Below are positions 1 to 10,131 of a DNA stretch of 64,000 bases, piece after piece; position 1 is the first letter of the stretch, and every line of letters begins with the position of its first letter. The DNA is from an uncultured Aquimarina sp. (GTDB taxonomy: Bacteria; Bacteroidota; Bacteroidia; Flavobacteriales; Flavobacteriaceae). The translations under genes and the position numbers were made by a program. The stretch covers positions 124,001 to 188,000 of the forward strand of contig CANLOW010000002.1 in assembly GCA_947493035.1 (NCBI GenBank), in the 5' to 3' direction. A model generated the notes under the pieces. It was not told the origin of the DNA. It saw nothing but the letters and a program-made list of their open reading frames with translations, and made no database searches.

Positions 1-1
1 T

Positions 2-568
2 GACGATGGTGTTGGGTTAGGACTTGCCATCATTAAAGAAAATGTTGAACTATTAAAAGGAAGTATTAAAGTATCTTCTAGTGTTAATGTAGGATCTAAT
101 TTTACTGTTTCTATACCCTTTACTGCTGCTAAAGAAAATTTAGAACAACAATGCAATGGAAATCATCAAAGTCTTTCTACGTTAGAAATTAAGACTGTTT
201 TAATTGCTGAAGATGGCAAACTTAATTTTATTGTTTTAAAGAGATTGCTGATGAAATTATTGGGTGAAGACCTACAGATTTTACATGCTGAAAATGGTCA
301 ATTAGCTGTAGAGATGGCCTCTAAAACCTCTAATATTGATTTGATTTTAATGGATATTAAAATGCCAATAATGGATGGATATGAAGCAACTAAAATCATT
401 ACAGAAAACAACAAAAGCTCTTTGATAATAGCTCAAACAGCTTATGCTACTCCTGATGATCAACAATTAGCACTAGATGCTGGTTGTAAAGATGTAATTA
501 CAAAACCAATCAAAATGGACGATTTAAAAGCTATCATACTTAAAAATTGTGTTAGTGATCAATTATAG
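2..568 (+). CDS. Hybrid sensor histidine kinase, C-terminal part (partial)
   Basis: The reading frame is open from base 2, so the gene starts before the window; an ATG at 245 is internal and not the real start. The first residues give the G2 box of a HATPase_c domain (GLGLAII) and its closing beta strands, ending near base 125. After a linker, a receiver domain follows: acidic pair in LIAEDG, phospho-acceptor Asp in LMDIKMP (codon near 353) and conserved Lys in TKPI near the C-terminus. This is the usual kinase-receiver order of a hybrid two-component sensor; autophosphorylation and transfer to the Asp are inferred from the family. No HPt domain or DNA-binding domain follows. The input domain and signal cannot be judged. 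Confidence 0.88.
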   Translation, partial: DDGVGLGLAIIKENVELLKGSIKVSSSVNVGSNFTVSIPFTAAKENLEQQCNGNHQSLSTLEIKTVLIAEDGKLNFIVLKRLLMKLLGEDLQILHAENGQLAVEMASKTSNIDLILMDIKMPIMDGYEATKIITENNKSSLIIAQTAYATPDDQQLALDAGCKDVITKPIKMDDLKAIILKNCVSDQL

Positions 569-587
569 AATATGAAACTTAAAATCA

Positions 588-1889
588 CTAAACAGGTTCA
601 CCATATAAATCGAAATCTTCGGCTTGATTAACCTTTATATTTACGAAATCTCCTGTTTTTAGATAAAACTTTTTAGCATCAACAAGGACTTCGTTATCTA
701 CATCTGGAGAGTCAAATTCGGTCCTACCAATAAAGAAATCTCCTTCTTTACGATCTATAACACATTTAAACGTCTTACCTACTTTAGTTTGATTCAGTTC
801 CCAAGATATTTGAGATTGAATTTCCATAATTTCATTTACGCGATCCATTTTAATTTCTTCAGGAACATCGTCTTCAAGGTTATAAGCATGTGTGTTTTCT
901 TCGTGACTGTAAGTAAAACAACCTAACCTTTCAAAACGCATTTCGCGGACCCATTCTCTTAAAGTTTCAAAGTCTTCTTGTGTTTCTCCTGGATAACCAA
1001 CAATTAATGTTGTACGTATTGTCATATCAGGAACAACGGCACGAAAATCTTGCAACAACTTAGTTGTCTTAGCTTTTGTTGTACCACGTCGCATAGATTT
1101 CAAAATCGGATCTGCAATGTGCTGCAGTGGTATATCAATATAATTACAGATTTTAGGTTCATTTTTCATTAGCTCTAATACTTCCATAGGGAAACCTGTA
1201 GGAAATGCATAATGCAAACGGATCCATTCGATGCCATCTACATTAACTAATGCTTTTAATAAATCAGCTAATCTTCTTTCTTTATATAAATCTAACCCAT
1301 AATAAGTAAGATCTTGAGCAATAAGAACTAGTTCTTTTACTCCTTCTGCAGCTAATTTCTCTGCTTCTACCACCAAATCCTCTATAGGTGTAGATTTATG
1401 CTTCCCTCTCATTAAAGGGATAGCACAAAAGGAACAAGGTCTATCACAACCTTCAGCTATTTTTAAGTACGCATAATTTTTAGGAGTCGTCGTAAGACGC
1501 TCACCTATTAATTCGTGTTTATAATCAGCTTCTAGAACTTTTAATAATTGAGGTAATTCTGTAGTTCCGAAATACTGATCTACATTTGGGATTTCCTTTT
1601 CTAAATCTGGCTTATACCTCTCAGAAAGGCACCCTGTAACAAAGACTTTATCTACAAGTCCATCTTCTTTTTTCTGAACAAACTCTAAAATCGTATTAAT
1701 GGATTCCTCTTTAGCATTAGCAATAAAACCACAAGTGTTAATGACTGCTATATTACCTTCTTCTTCATGAACTACTTCTTTGCCATTAGCTTTCAGTTGT
1801 CCCATCAATACTTCTGAATCGTAAACATTTTTAGAGCAACCTAATGTTACTACATTGATTTTATTTTTCTTGATGGTTTTTGTTCTCAT
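588..1889 (-). CDS. rimO: Ribosomal protein S12 methylthiotransferase RimO
   Basis: A radical-SAM methylthiotransferase that, by family, adds a methylthio group to the conserved Asp of ribosomal protein S12. At 433 aa it has the family length. The N-terminal UPF0004 domain has three cluster cysteines (C18 in TLGCSKN, C53 in NTCGF, C87 in VTGCLSE). The radical-SAM CxxxCxxC motif is C148-C152-C155 (CDRPCSFC). A TRAM-like domain ends the protein. The opening TLGCSKNVYDSE separates RimO from the tRNA enzyme MiaB. It starts at an ATG and is convergent with the kinase gene. Confidence 0.95.
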   Translation of the reverse strand: MRTKTIKKNKINVVTLGCSKNVYDSEVLMGQLKANGKEVVHEEEGNIAVINTCGFIANAKEESINTILEFVQKKEDGLVDKVFVTGCLSERYKPDLEKEIPNVDQYFGTTELPQLLKVLEADYKHELIGERLTTTPKNYAYLKIAEGCDRPCSFCAIPLMRGKHKSTPIEDLVVEAEKLAAEGVKELVLIAQDLTYYGLDLYKERRLADLLKALVNVDGIEWIRLHYAFPTGFPMEVLELMKNEPKICNYIDIPLQHIADPILKSMRRGTTKAKTTKLLQDFRAVVPDMTIRTTLIVGYPGETQEDFETLREWVREMRFERLGCFTYSHEENTHAYNLEDDVPEEIKMDRVNEIMEIQSQISWELNQTKVGKTFKCVIDRKEGDFFIGRTEFDSPDVDNEVLVDAKKFYLKTGDFVNIKVNQAEDFDLYGEPV

Positions 1890-1970
1890 AGCCGTTCAAT
1901 TTTCAGAATGTGCAAATTTACGGTTTTATCCCAGATAGATGTATATCCTAACCCATAATAGCAAACAAAA

Positions 1971-2000
1971 AATCCTCAATATGTAGACATATTGAGGATT
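1971..2000 (-). terminator. Rho-independent terminator after the Lys/Cys-rich gene
   Basis: A 13-bp perfect stem (AATCCTCAATATG with its complement) around a TAGA loop. Read on the minus strand it is followed by a T tract, so it should end transcription of the moxR / Lys-Cys gene run. Confidence 0.85.
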
Positions 2001-2023
2001 CACTATTTTCTTAAAGAGAAATA

Positions 2024-2407
2024 TTAAGCGTTATCTTTTTTAGCTTTACATGCCTTTTTTGATTTACAACACTTCTTTTTTTCTGCTTTTTTGTCACACT
2101 TTTTTGATTTATCACATTTTTTCTTTTTAGAACTACATGATTTCTTTTCTTTTTTAGCGCAACATGGTTTAGTACAATCTTTCTTACAAGACTTTTCCCC
2201 TTCAGTATCTATATTTAACTGAGGTTCGATCTTAGTACCACTATCAGTACTAACTTCTTTAGACGCACAACATGCTTTTTTACAACCTGGTTTACAAGAT
2301 TTTTTAATCTCTTGTGAGGCTTCAATATTTTCAGTTTCTTGGGCCTGAATTTGAGCACCTCCTAAAAACATTAGGAATACTATTCCTATTTTAAAAATCA
2401 ACTTCAT
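2024..2407 (-). CDS. Exported Lys/Cys-rich protein, possible metal binder
   Basis: 127 aa. It starts with a classic signal peptide (hydrophobic core, cut near AQIQAQ). The mature part is dominated by Lys and about 14 Cys in CxxxC and CC groups: SCKPGCKKACC and then SCKKDCTKPCC near residues 35-85, followed by a very basic tail of KKC and KCC units to the end. I recognise no Pfam domain. The Cys spacing and charge suggest a metal-binding or polyanion-binding periplasmic or surface protein, which is inference. It follows moxR by 12 bases and ends at a strong terminator, so it is probably the last gene of that transcript. Low complexity makes homology calls unreliable. Confidence 0.75.
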   Translation of the reverse strand: MKLIFKIGIVFLMFLGGAQIQAQETENIEASQEIKKSCKPGCKKACCASKEVSTDSGTKIEPQLNIDTEGEKSCKKDCTKPCCAKKEKKSCSSKKKKCDKSKKCDKKAEKKKCCKSKKACKAKKDNA

Positions 2408-2419
2408 AATACAACTATT

Positions 2420-3373
2420 TTAAAATAAACTCTCTATCAGCGATTCGATAGTGACACCTTCAGCTTCAGCTTTATAATTTTTTAACACACGATGTCTTAA
2501 AATCCCAATAGCTACGGCCTGTACATTTTCGATATCAGGGGAATGCTTCCCATTTAACAAAGCATGTGTTTTAGCAGCAAGAATAAGGTTTTGTGAGGCT
2601 CTTGGCCCTGCTCCCCAATCGATATATTTCTTCACTAAATCAGTAGCTTTATTACCGTTCGGTCTAGTTTTACTTACTAGCTCAACGGCATACTCAATAA
2701 CATTATCCACTACAGGTACTCTACGTACTAAAGCTTGAAACTCTTGAATTTCTTCAGCTGTAAATAAAGCATTTACGGTCTCTTGTTTATCACCTGTAGT
2801 ACTTTTAACAACTGCTACTTCTTCTTCAAAAGTAGGATAATCTAAATTTATAGAAAACATAAAGCGATCTAATTGCGCTTCAGGTAAAGGGTATGTCCCT
2901 TCTTGCTCTATAGGGTTTTGAGTGGCTAAAACAAAATATGGTTTAGATAACTGATAATTTTTTCCCGCAACGGTTACCGATTTCTCTTGCATAGCTTCTA
3001 GTAAAGCTGCTTGCGTTTTAGGAGGCGTCCTATTAATTTCATCTGCTAAGACAATATTAGAAAAAATAGGGCCTTTGATAAATTTAAAATTTCGAGTATC
3101 ATCTAAAATCTCACTACCAAGAATATCACTTGGCATTAAGTCAGGGGTGAACTGAATTCTTTTAAAATCTAACCCTAAAGCTTTGGAAATGGTGTTAACC
3201 ATTAACGTCTTCGCTAAACCAGGAACACCAACTAATAGTGAGTGCCCTCCAGAAAAAACAGATAATAAAATTTGATCTATAACAGCTTCTTGGCCTATGA
3301 TCACTTTAGAAATTTCTTGTTTAAGCTTTTTATGCTTATCCACTAGCTGAGAAACAGCTTGTACGTCTGACAT
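2420..3373 (-). CDS. MoxR-family AAA+ ATPase
   Basis: 317 aa with the MoxR layout: Walker A GVPGLAKT at 49-56, Walker B LADEINR near 110, sensor-1 ATQNP near 152, arginine-finger region LPEAQLDRF, and a C-terminal lid. MoxR ATPases act as chaperones that mature envelope or metalloprotein complexes. In many Bacteroidota they sit next to DUF58 and BatA/BatD genes, but here those are absent. Instead the gene follows two peptidyl-prolyl isomerase genes (5 bases after the SurA-like gene), which suggests a shared role in envelope protein quality. Family call is firm; client is unknown. Confidence 0.9.
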   Translation of the reverse strand: MSDVQAVSQLVDKHKKLKQEISKVIIGQEAVIDQILLSVFSGGHSLLVGVPGLAKTLMVNTISKALGLDFKRIQFTPDLMPSDILGSEILDDTRNFKFIKGPIFSNIVLADEINRTPPKTQAALLEAMQEKSVTVAGKNYQLSKPYFVLATQNPIEQEGTYPLPEAQLDRFMFSINLDYPTFEEEVAVVKSTTGDKQETVNALFTAEEIQEFQALVRRVPVVDNVIEYAVELVSKTRPNGNKATDLVKKYIDWGAGPRASQNLILAAKTHALLNGKHSPDIENVQAVAIGILRHRVLKNYKAEAEGVTIESLIESLF

Positions 3374-3378
3374 CTATA

Positions 3379-4758
3379 TTATTTTTTTACCCAATTGCTT
3401 TGAAAATCACAATTGTTATAAGTTTTACTAACTTTTATGTAAGTATCGACGATTTTTTCTTTTTGCCATTTTTTAATAGCTCTTAGCTTTTTCTCTTTTA
3501 GTGCTAATTCTTGAATCTTTGTATAATCTTTTCCAAAATCAGCTATATGTTCAGGTGTTTTTTTAGTAACCTGTATGATTTTAAAGAATTTATTCCCTTG
3601 ACGATCCTGTTCTCCTAGCACTCTAGATAATTTGCCTTGCTCTAAACCAGATACTTGCTCGTACAATATAGGATCTAATTTCGTAAGTTCAAAACGTTTG
3701 TCACCAGTAACAGGATTCACTACAACACCTCCATCAGCTCTTGTTTCTTTTTCATCGCTATATTGTTTTGCAGCATCAGAAAATGATATTTTTTCATTTG
3801 TAATACTAGTTCTTAAGGAATCAGCAACAACTTTATATTTATTTAATACTTCACTATTAATTTCAGGAACCAATAAAATATGCCTTACTTCTCTTTTTTG
3901 TCCTAAAACTTTATCAACAGTAACGATATGATACCCAAAATCAGTTTTGAAGGGCTTACTTACTTCTCCAACTTGTAATCGAAATGCAGCTTCTTTAAAT
4001 TCTTTAGCAAATGGATCTTTTCGAGTTATGGTATATTTACCTCCTGTAGATCTTGAACCTGGATCTTGAGAATACAATACAGCTTTTGTAGCAAAACTAG
4101 CTCCGTTATTCAACACATCATCTCTATAACTATTCAATCGATCAATAGTCGATTGAACTTCTTTAACATCCGGCTTAGGCTTAACAACAATTTGAGACAT
4201 TTCGATCTCAGTTCCTATTTCTGGACGATCTTCTTTAGGGATAGATTTAAAAAATTGTTTTACTTCATCTGGAGTAATAGTAACTTCTTCTACAATTTGT
4301 TCTTGCATTTTTCCTGAAAGAGATTGGTTTTTCAAGATTTCAGCCAATTCACTTTTAAAATCTATCATATTATCTTTACGATAAAACTTTAAAATCTTCT
4401 CTTCGCTTCCCAAATTTTGTTTCATGTAATCAATACGCTGGTTAACCTGAGCGTCAATTTGAACATCAAGTACAGGTATACTATCTTGTATTGCATGATG
4501 GGTATACAATTTAGTTTCCATAAGATTACCCAACAACTCACAACGTTTAATGTCGGATGTGTTGATTCCCTGATTTTTTAAGTCTACATATGCTTTATCA
4601 ATATCACTTTCTAAGACTACAAAATCACCGATTACAGCAACTACTCCATCAATTTTCTTTCTTGAATTATCTTGAGCATTTATCGTTAAAGAGGTTGCAG
4701 TCAACGCTGCTATGAGTAATGTATTAATAGATTTGATAACTTTCTTTCTTTTTAGCAT
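3379..4758 (-). CDS. Periplasmic peptidyl-prolyl cis-trans isomerase, SurA-like
   Basis: 459 aa from the ATG at 4758; a TTG two codons upstream is possible but less likely. A signal peptide ends near SLTINAQ. A SurA-like N-terminal chaperone domain is followed by two parvulin (rotamase) domains. The first is recognisable by the GTEIEMSQIVV opening, SQDPGSRSTGG and GYHIVTVD; the second by EVRHILLVP, YSDEKETRADGG and FFKIIQV. Such proteins escort outer-membrane proteins through the periplasm. The start overlaps the end of the preceding isomerase gene by about 35 bases, so the two are co-transcribed and possibly translationally coupled. Confidence 0.9.
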   Translation of the reverse strand: MLKRKKVIKSINTLLIAALTATSLTINAQDNSRKKIDGVVAVIGDFVVLESDIDKAYVDLKNQGINTSDIKRCELLGNLMETKLYTHHAIQDSIPVLDVQIDAQVNQRIDYMKQNLGSEEKILKFYRKDNMIDFKSELAEILKNQSLSGKMQEQIVEEVTITPDEVKQFFKSIPKEDRPEIGTEIEMSQIVVKPKPDVKEVQSTIDRLNSYRDDVLNNGASFATKAVLYSQDPGSRSTGGKYTITRKDPFAKEFKEAAFRLQVGEVSKPFKTDFGYHIVTVDKVLGQKREVRHILLVPEINSEVLNKYKVVADSLRTSITNEKISFSDAAKQYSDEKETRADGGVVVNPVTGDKRFELTKLDPILYEQVSGLEQGKLSRVLGEQDRQGNKFFKIIQVTKKTPEHIADFGKDYTKIQELALKEKKLRAIKKWQKEKIVDTYIKVSKTYNNCDFQSNWVKK

Positions 4759-5590
4759 CTTCAAGTATTTCTAATTCTAACTGCTTTTTAAGGGCTAGTT
4801 TTCTTTTATTTAAAATGATTTGTTTGATTGACTCTTCTACATATTCTAGTGGTGAAGGACTACCAACCTTTAAAATATCTTGAAATTTTATAAAGAATTT
4901 ACTTTCGCCTTCTTTATATTCAATCAATTTATTCTCAACAAGTACTTTACTCTTTTTTAACTTTTTTAAACTAGGTACTAATACCTTCAATGAATCAAAA
5001 CTAATCCAATTATTCTCTTCGTTAAAATAGACTTGTTTAAAAAAGGCTTTGGTTTTAGTCAATTCTTCTTGATCTTCTTCATTAAAACGACTAAATGATT
5101 TTTTTGTGGCACTAGAATTCTTGTAATTATACGGGTATTCTATAAACCTCACCTTTACCAAGGTTTCATTCGAAGCAAAATTATTCTTGTATTTATTGTA
5201 ATACTGCTGTATTTCATTAGGTTCAATTACCGAATTTAAATTCTTAACTACGTAACCGTTTTTAAAACCATCTGTAAATAAATTAGATTCGTAATCTTCG
5301 ACTAATTTTTGATAAGCCAACTGTTGCTTTTGTGACATATTTTTCTTCGCCTCATGAACTAACAATTGCTTAGTAGCCCATTCATCAACCATACGCATTA
5401 AAATATTGATGCTATCTTTCTCATTAAGGTTTTGAGGAAAATTAAATCTCGTTAAATCATTTTCATAAAGATAAGTATCGTGTACTTTTGCTACGATATT
5501 CGACTCTGCATCTGCATTGAATGTATTGCAAGAAAGGATTGTGAATACTAAAAAAACAGTACTAACCGTTACTAGGATTCTAATTTTCAT
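4724..5590 (-). CDS. Lipoprotein, degenerate parvulin-type isomerase
   Basis: 288 aa from the ATG at 5590. The frame stays open 156 bases further upstream, but that extension has no membrane or domain sense, whereas the ATG at 5590 opens directly on a lipoprotein signal peptide with lipobox LSCN. The mature part is helical and resembles the SurA/PpiD N-terminal chaperone region (VDEWATKQLLVHEA; the later PNEIQQYYNKYKNNF is typical of the linker before a parvulin domain). The parvulin core itself is poorly conserved, so catalysis is doubtful and a holdase role is more likely. First gene of the isomerase-isomerase-MoxR run. Confidence 0.78.
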   Translation of the reverse strand: MKIRILVTVSTVFLVFTILSCNTFNADAESNIVAKVHDTYLYENDLTRFNFPQNLNEKDSINILMRMVDEWATKQLLVHEAKKNMSQKQQLAYQKLVEDYESNLFTDGFKNGYVVKNLNSVIEPNEIQQYYNKYKNNFASNETLVKVRFIEYPYNYKNSSATKKSFSRFNEEDQEELTKTKAFFKQVYFNEENNWISFDSLKVLVPSLKKLKKSKVLVENKLIEYKEGESKFFIKFQDILKVGSPSPLEYVEESIKQIILNKRKLALKKQLELEILEDAKKKESYQIY

Positions 5591-5665
5591 GTAGTGTTTA
5601 TAATAATGTAAGCAAAAATAGCAAAACCCAGTCGTTACACAAGGGATTACAAGTAATACTATACT

Positions 5666-5902
5666 ATGGAGCAAATAATTGTAAAAGCACTTTGGGACTT
5701 TAGAGGACCCGCAGCCAAAAGAACAGCTGAACATTTTGAAATTCATCTAAAAGAATTTGCACAAAGAGAAGGCTATTTGATAGAATCTGGATCAATAGCT
5801 CATAACGAAATGCTTTACTCTATCTATTGGATAATGCCAAAAGAAGTGGCTTTAAAAATAAAAAATACGCTAAAGCCAAATCGTTTTGAGCGTGTTTCAT
5901 AA
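5666..5902 (+). CDS. Small conserved flavobacterial protein
   Basis: 78 aa, cytoplasmic, no signal peptide or membrane segment. It starts at an ATG and opens with MEQIIVKALWDFRGP, a form I recall from short conserved proteins beside the isomerase genes in Flavobacteriaceae, with AEHFEIHLKEF and YSIYWIMPKEVA further on. No known domain. It is divergent from the isomerase operon with a 75-base gap that must hold both promoters. Function unknown. Confidence 0.72.
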   Translation: MEQIIVKALWDFRGPAAKRTAEHFEIHLKEFAQREGYLIESGSIAHNEMLYSIYWIMPKEVALKIKNTLKPNRFERVS

Positions 5903-5958
5903 TTATAACATCTGTTATTTGAATTTTTTACTTTTATTTGTATTTATACTGTTATTTT

Positions 5959-7308
5959 ATGAAAAGATTTTTATTCAGTTTAATTATAACTTCTCTAAGT
6001 TGCTATTCCTTTGGTCAAATAAAATTTTAAAAAGGCTATTATATTAACAATTCTGATGAAAAAATTGAGTGTTTGATCAAAAATATTGACTGGTATAATA
6101 ACCCTGTTGATTTCATCGTTAAAAATTCTATAAAGAGTGACCCAGTAACTATTTCAATTAAAAGTGTAAAATCGTTTGAAGTTTACGGTGATTCAAAATA
6201 TATACGAAAAGAAGTCAAGATTGACAAGCACAATAGTAATGATATAAACAACTTAAGCCTATCTCGGAAACTAAAACTTGAAAATGACGTTTTATTTTTA
6301 AAAGTAATCTCTGAAGGAGATGCAAGTCTGTATGAATGGAAAAAAGGGAATATAAATAAGTACTTCATCGAAACAGAAAATTCTGAAATAGAACAGTTGG
6401 TTTTTAAATTATATTCTGGCAAGAATCGTGAGATCAAAGAAAACAATAGATTTAAACAGCAATTATTAAATAAATTAAAGTGTTCTTCGATCAATTATGA
6501 TAGGGTCAAAAATTTAAAATATAAATTATCCGATTTATCTAAATTTTTTGATAATTATAATTTGTGCAAAAACCCTAATCTAATTATTGAAAAAAAGGAG
6601 AACAGAAAAGGTTTTTTAAACTACAGTATACGACCTGGTATAAGTTTTTATACATATGATTTTGAAAACATTGATTCATTCATAAATATTAATGATGGGA
6701 TTGAATTAGATAATGAAACTGGATTTCGGTTTGGTTTTGAAATAGCTTATGTCTTACCATTTAACAAAAATAAATGGTAAGTTTTTATTGAACCTACTCT
6801 TCGTAGTAGAATTAAAAGCAGCAAAAATAAATCAATTGTAAATGAATTTTCACAAATCCAACGTGGAGATCAAGGACAATTATTAAGAGATGATCAAGGG
6901 AATTTCGTGTTTTCAACTAATCGAGATGAAGTGGGAGAGTTTGAAGCTAATATTCCTTATAGTTGGATTGAAATGCCAATTGGACTAAGGCATCGTTTTT
7001 ATATTAACGATAATAGTAATTTATTTACCAATATTTCTTACAATCTTTTTAATATTGAGGTTGGAGATAATTTTTATGAAGAAAAATTTGAACGCAATAA
7101 AGTTTCTTCTAGTGGTTTTTCAACAGGATCTTTTAACAGAAAAGTGGAATTAAATTCTGTTATAGGTAGCTTTAAATACAAAAAGTTATTTGTAGAACTA
7201 AGTCATAATTTTTCAAAGAATTTATTTGATCAAAACTTAAGAAATGCTTTCAGCAAGCAAGTACAGTTAAGTAGTACCTCTTTTATATTGGGGTATAGCT
7301 TTAAATAA
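5959..7308 (+). pseudogene. Outer-membrane beta-barrel-type protein broken by two in-frame TAA codons
   Basis: One frame of 450 codons runs from the ATG at 5959 to the TAA at 7306-7308, interrupted only by TAA at 6028-6030 and TAA at 6778-6780. Codons 1-23 form a signal peptide ending SFGQIKF. The next segment reads GYYINNSDEKIECLIKNIDW, the usual start of a flavobacterial exported family whose N-terminus carries a short conserved module and whose C-terminus is a porin-like barrel. The last segment has alternating aromatic strands ending FILGYSFK, as expected for a barrel C-terminus. The first stop sits where relatives usually have Glu (GAA to TAA is one change). No frameshift is present. Likely a young pseudogene; sequencing error or readthrough are the alternatives. 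Confidence 0.82.
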
Positions 7309-7318
7309 ATTTCTCGTT

Positions 7319-7353
7319 GTAAACCTCTTTTTATTAATTATAAAGAGGTTTAC
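7319..7353. terminator. Bidirectional terminator
   Basis: A 12-bp stem (GTAAACCTCTTT with its complement) around an AT-rich loop, with T tracts in both directions. It lies between the broken barrel gene (+) and metH (-) and can serve both. Confidence 0.85.
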
Positions 7354-7376
7354 TTTTTTAACACCTAAAATATGAT

Positions 7377-10091
7377 TTAATCGTCCGCAATATTAGGGCT
7401 TAACCATTTTTCTGCTAATTCTAAATCAATTGCTTTTCGATCTGCGAAGTCTTTTACTTGATCTTCTTTTATTTTTCCTAGTCCAAAGTAACGAGCTTCT
7501 TCATTACCAAAATAGTAACCAGAAACAGATGCTGCTGGCCACATAGCTATACTTTCGGTAAGTTCTACTCCAATGGTTTCTTTAACTTTAAGCAACTCCC
7601 AAATGGTTAGTTTTTCTAAATGATCTGGACAAGCAGGATATCCAGGAGCTGGTCGAATTCCTTTATACGTTTCTTTGATTAATTCTTCATTGGTCAAGCC
7701 TTCATTAGCGGCATATCCCCAATGTTTCATACGAACTTCTTTATGTAGATATTCTGCATAAGCTTCTGCCAAACGATCAGCCAACGCTTTTACCATAATA
7801 GCATTATAATCATCTAACTTTTCTTCGAACTCTTTTGCTTTTTCTGCTGTTCCAAAACCTGTAGTGACACAAAAACATCCTACATAGTCTTGCTTTCCTA
7901 TTTCCTTAGGAGCAACAAAATCTGCTAGCGCAAAGTTTGGCTTCCCTTTATATTTCTTTAATTGTTGACGTAAGGTTCTAAAAGTAGCTTTATGCTCCCC
8001 ATTTATAGAGACTTCGATATCATCAGTATCAATAGTATTAGCTTCAAATAATCCAAAAATTGCTTTTCCGGTCAACCATTTTTCAGTTAATAATTGATCT
8101 AACATCTCTTTGGCATCAGTAAATAATTCTTTTGCTTGCTCCCCTACCACTTTATCTTCTAAAATATCAGGATATTTCCCATGCAGATCCCATGATCTAA
8201 AAAACGGAGACCAATCAATATAATCGACTAATTCATTCAAATTTTGGTTTTCAATTACTTGAATTCCTAATTGATTAGGCTTTACTATTTCTGAAGTTTC
8301 CCAATCAATTTGATAATGATTTGCTCTCGCAGCTTCAATAGATAAATACTCTTTCTTTTTAGTTCGTTTTAAAAATTTTTCACGGAAAACATCATAATCT
8401 TCTTTGATAGATTTGATATACCCCTCTTTGGTATCAGGTTTTAATAGATCCCCTACTACAGTCACTGCACGCGAAGCATCGTTTACATGCACCACTGAAC
8501 CTTCGTATTGTGGATCAATTTTAACTGCTGTATGTGCTTTACTTGTTGTTGCTCCTCCAATTAGTAACGGCATTGTAAAGTCTTTACGTTGCATTTCTTT
8601 AGCTAAATATACCATTTCATCTAATGATGGTGTTATTAGCCCACTCAAACCAATTGCATCTACATTTTCATCAATAGCGGCTTGAATAATTTTCTCTGGT
8701 GGTACCATCACTCCCAAATCAACTATTTCGTAGTTGTTACAAGCCAATACTACCGAAACAATATTTTTTCCAATATCATGCACATCACCTTTTACGGTGG
8801 CCATTAATATTTTACCAGCATTATCAGATGCGCCTTCTACTTTAGGGTTCTTAAGTTTTTCTTCTTCAATATATGGCAATAAATAAGCTACTGCTTTTTT
8901 CATTACACGGGCTGATTTTACTACCTGTGGTAAAAACATCTTCCCTTCACCGAACAGATCACCAACCACATTCATTCCAGTCATCAAATGACCTTCAATC
9001 ACTTCAATAGGCTTGTCCGAAGCTTGACGCGCTTCTTCTACATCTTCAACTATATACTGATCAATTCCCTTAACTAAGGCACGCGTAATACGATCTTGTA
9101 AAGCTTCTTCTCTCCACGATAGATCTAGACCTGCTTCTTTTTTACCTGTACCTTTTACCGTTTCGGCAAAATCAAGTAAACGTTCTGTAGCGTCATCTCT
9201 TCTATTTAAAATAACATCTTCAACATGTTCTAATAAGTCTTTTGGAATATCGTCATACACCTCTAGCATGGCTGGGTTTACGATTCCCATATTCATCCCT
9301 GCCTTAATTGCATGAAATAAAAATACGGAGTGCATAGCCTCTCGCACTGGATTATTTCCTCTAAAAGAGAATGAAACATTACTGACCCCTCCACTTACAC
9401 TACAATGTGGCAAGTTTTGGCGTACCCAACGTGTGGCTTCAATAAAATCGATGGCATTTAATTTATGCTCATCCATTCCTGTTGCTACAGGAAATATATT
9501 TAAATCGAAAATAATATCTTCGGGAGCAAAATTAACTTCGTCAACCAAAATACGATACGATCGTTCTGCTATTTCGATACGTCGCTCATAATTATCTGCT
9601 TGCCCAACATCATCAAAAGCCATCACAATTACGGCTGCCCCATAACGTTTAATAAGCTTTGCTTCGTTTATAAACTTCTCTTTTCCTTCTTTTAAGCTAA
9701 TTGAATTTACAACACATTTTCCTTGTACTACTTGTAAACCAGCTTCGATAATTTCCCATTTGGAACTATCAATCATTATTGGCACACGAGCAATATCCGG
9801 TTCTGCCATAATCAAGTTCAAATAACGAACCATGGCTTCTTTTCCATCCAACAAACCATCATCCATATTAATATCGATGACTTGAGCACCTCCTTCAACC
9901 TGATGACGCGCAATATCCAAGGCTTCATCAAATTTTTCTTCCTTGATTAATCGTAAAAATTTACGTGAACCCGCTACATTTGTTCGTTCTCCAACATTGA
10001 TAAAGTTCATGTTCTCGTTAACTATCATAGGCTCTAGGCCGGATAGTTTAAGAAAGCGTTTATCTTGTATAGTTGATGGATTATTCGACAT
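7377..10091 (-). CDS. metH: Methionine synthase, folate/B12/activation part
   Basis: 904 aa covering the last three modules of cobalamin-dependent methionine synthase. The pterin-binding (methyl-THF) domain lies at about 20-290 ([36 protein letters not shown]). The B12 cap and Rossmann domains lie at about 340-570, with the lower-ligand motif DVHDIG at 436-441 (His438). The AdoMet reactivation domain runs from about 620 to the end ([12 protein letters not shown]). The homocysteine-binding module is a separate gene upstream on the same strand (10558-11556), the two-gene arrangement common in Flavobacteriaceae. The two should form one enzyme making methionine from homocysteine and methyl-THF. 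The space between them holds an inserted, decayed cassette. Confidence 0.95.
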   Translation of the reverse strand: MSNNPSTIQDKRFLKLSGLEPMIVNENMNFINVGERTNVAGSRKFLRLIKEEKFDEALDIARHQVEGGAQVIDINMDDGLLDGKEAMVRYLNLIMAEPDIARVPIMIDSSKWEIIEAGLQVVQGKCVVNSISLKEGKEKFINEAKLIKRYGAAVIVMAFDDVGQADNYERRIEIAERSYRILVDEVNFAPEDIIFDLNIFPVATGMDEHKLNAIDFIEATRWVRQNLPHCSVSGGVSNVSFSFRGNNPVREAMHSVFLFHAIKAGMNMGIVNPAMLEVYDDIPKDLLEHVEDVILNRRDDATERLLDFAETVKGTGKKEAGLDLSWREEALQDRITRALVKGIDQYIVEDVEEARQASDKPIEVIEGHLMTGMNVVGDLFGEGKMFLPQVVKSARVMKKAVAYLLPYIEEEKLKNPKVEGASDNAGKILMATVKGDVHDIGKNIVSVVLACNNYEIVDLGVMVPPEKIIQAAIDENVDAIGLSGLITPSLDEMVYLAKEMQRKDFTMPLLIGGATTSKAHTAVKIDPQYEGSVVHVNDASRAVTVVGDLLKPDTKEGYIKSIKEDYDVFREKFLKRTKKKEYLSIEAARANHYQIDWETSEIVKPNQLGIQVIENQNLNELVDYIDWSPFFRSWDLHGKYPDILEDKVVGEQAKELFTDAKEMLDQLLTEKWLTGKAIFGLFEANTIDTDDIEVSINGEHKATFRTLRQQLKKYKGKPNFALADFVAPKEIGKQDYVGCFCVTTGFGTAEKAKEFEEKLDDYNAIMVKALADRLAEAYAEYLHKEVRMKHWGYAANEGLTNEELIKETYKGIRPAPGYPACPDHLEKLTIWELLKVKETIGVELTESIAMWPAASVSGYYFGNEEARYFGLGKIKEDQVKDFADRKAIDLELAEKWLSPNIADD

Positions 10092-10131
10092 TATATTATT
10101 ATTTCAGAAGATTGTTGTTTTTGGTTATCAA

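Noticed and set aside
245..568. Stand-alone response regulator starting at the ATG at 245
   Set aside because: The frame is open from base 2 and encodes a kinase ATPase end before the receiver, so it is the tail of a hybrid kinase.
5591..5746. Longer N-terminus for the degenerate isomerase lipoprotein
   Set aside because: The extension overlaps the divergent 78-aa gene and destroys the lipoprotein signal; the ATG at 5590 is preferred.
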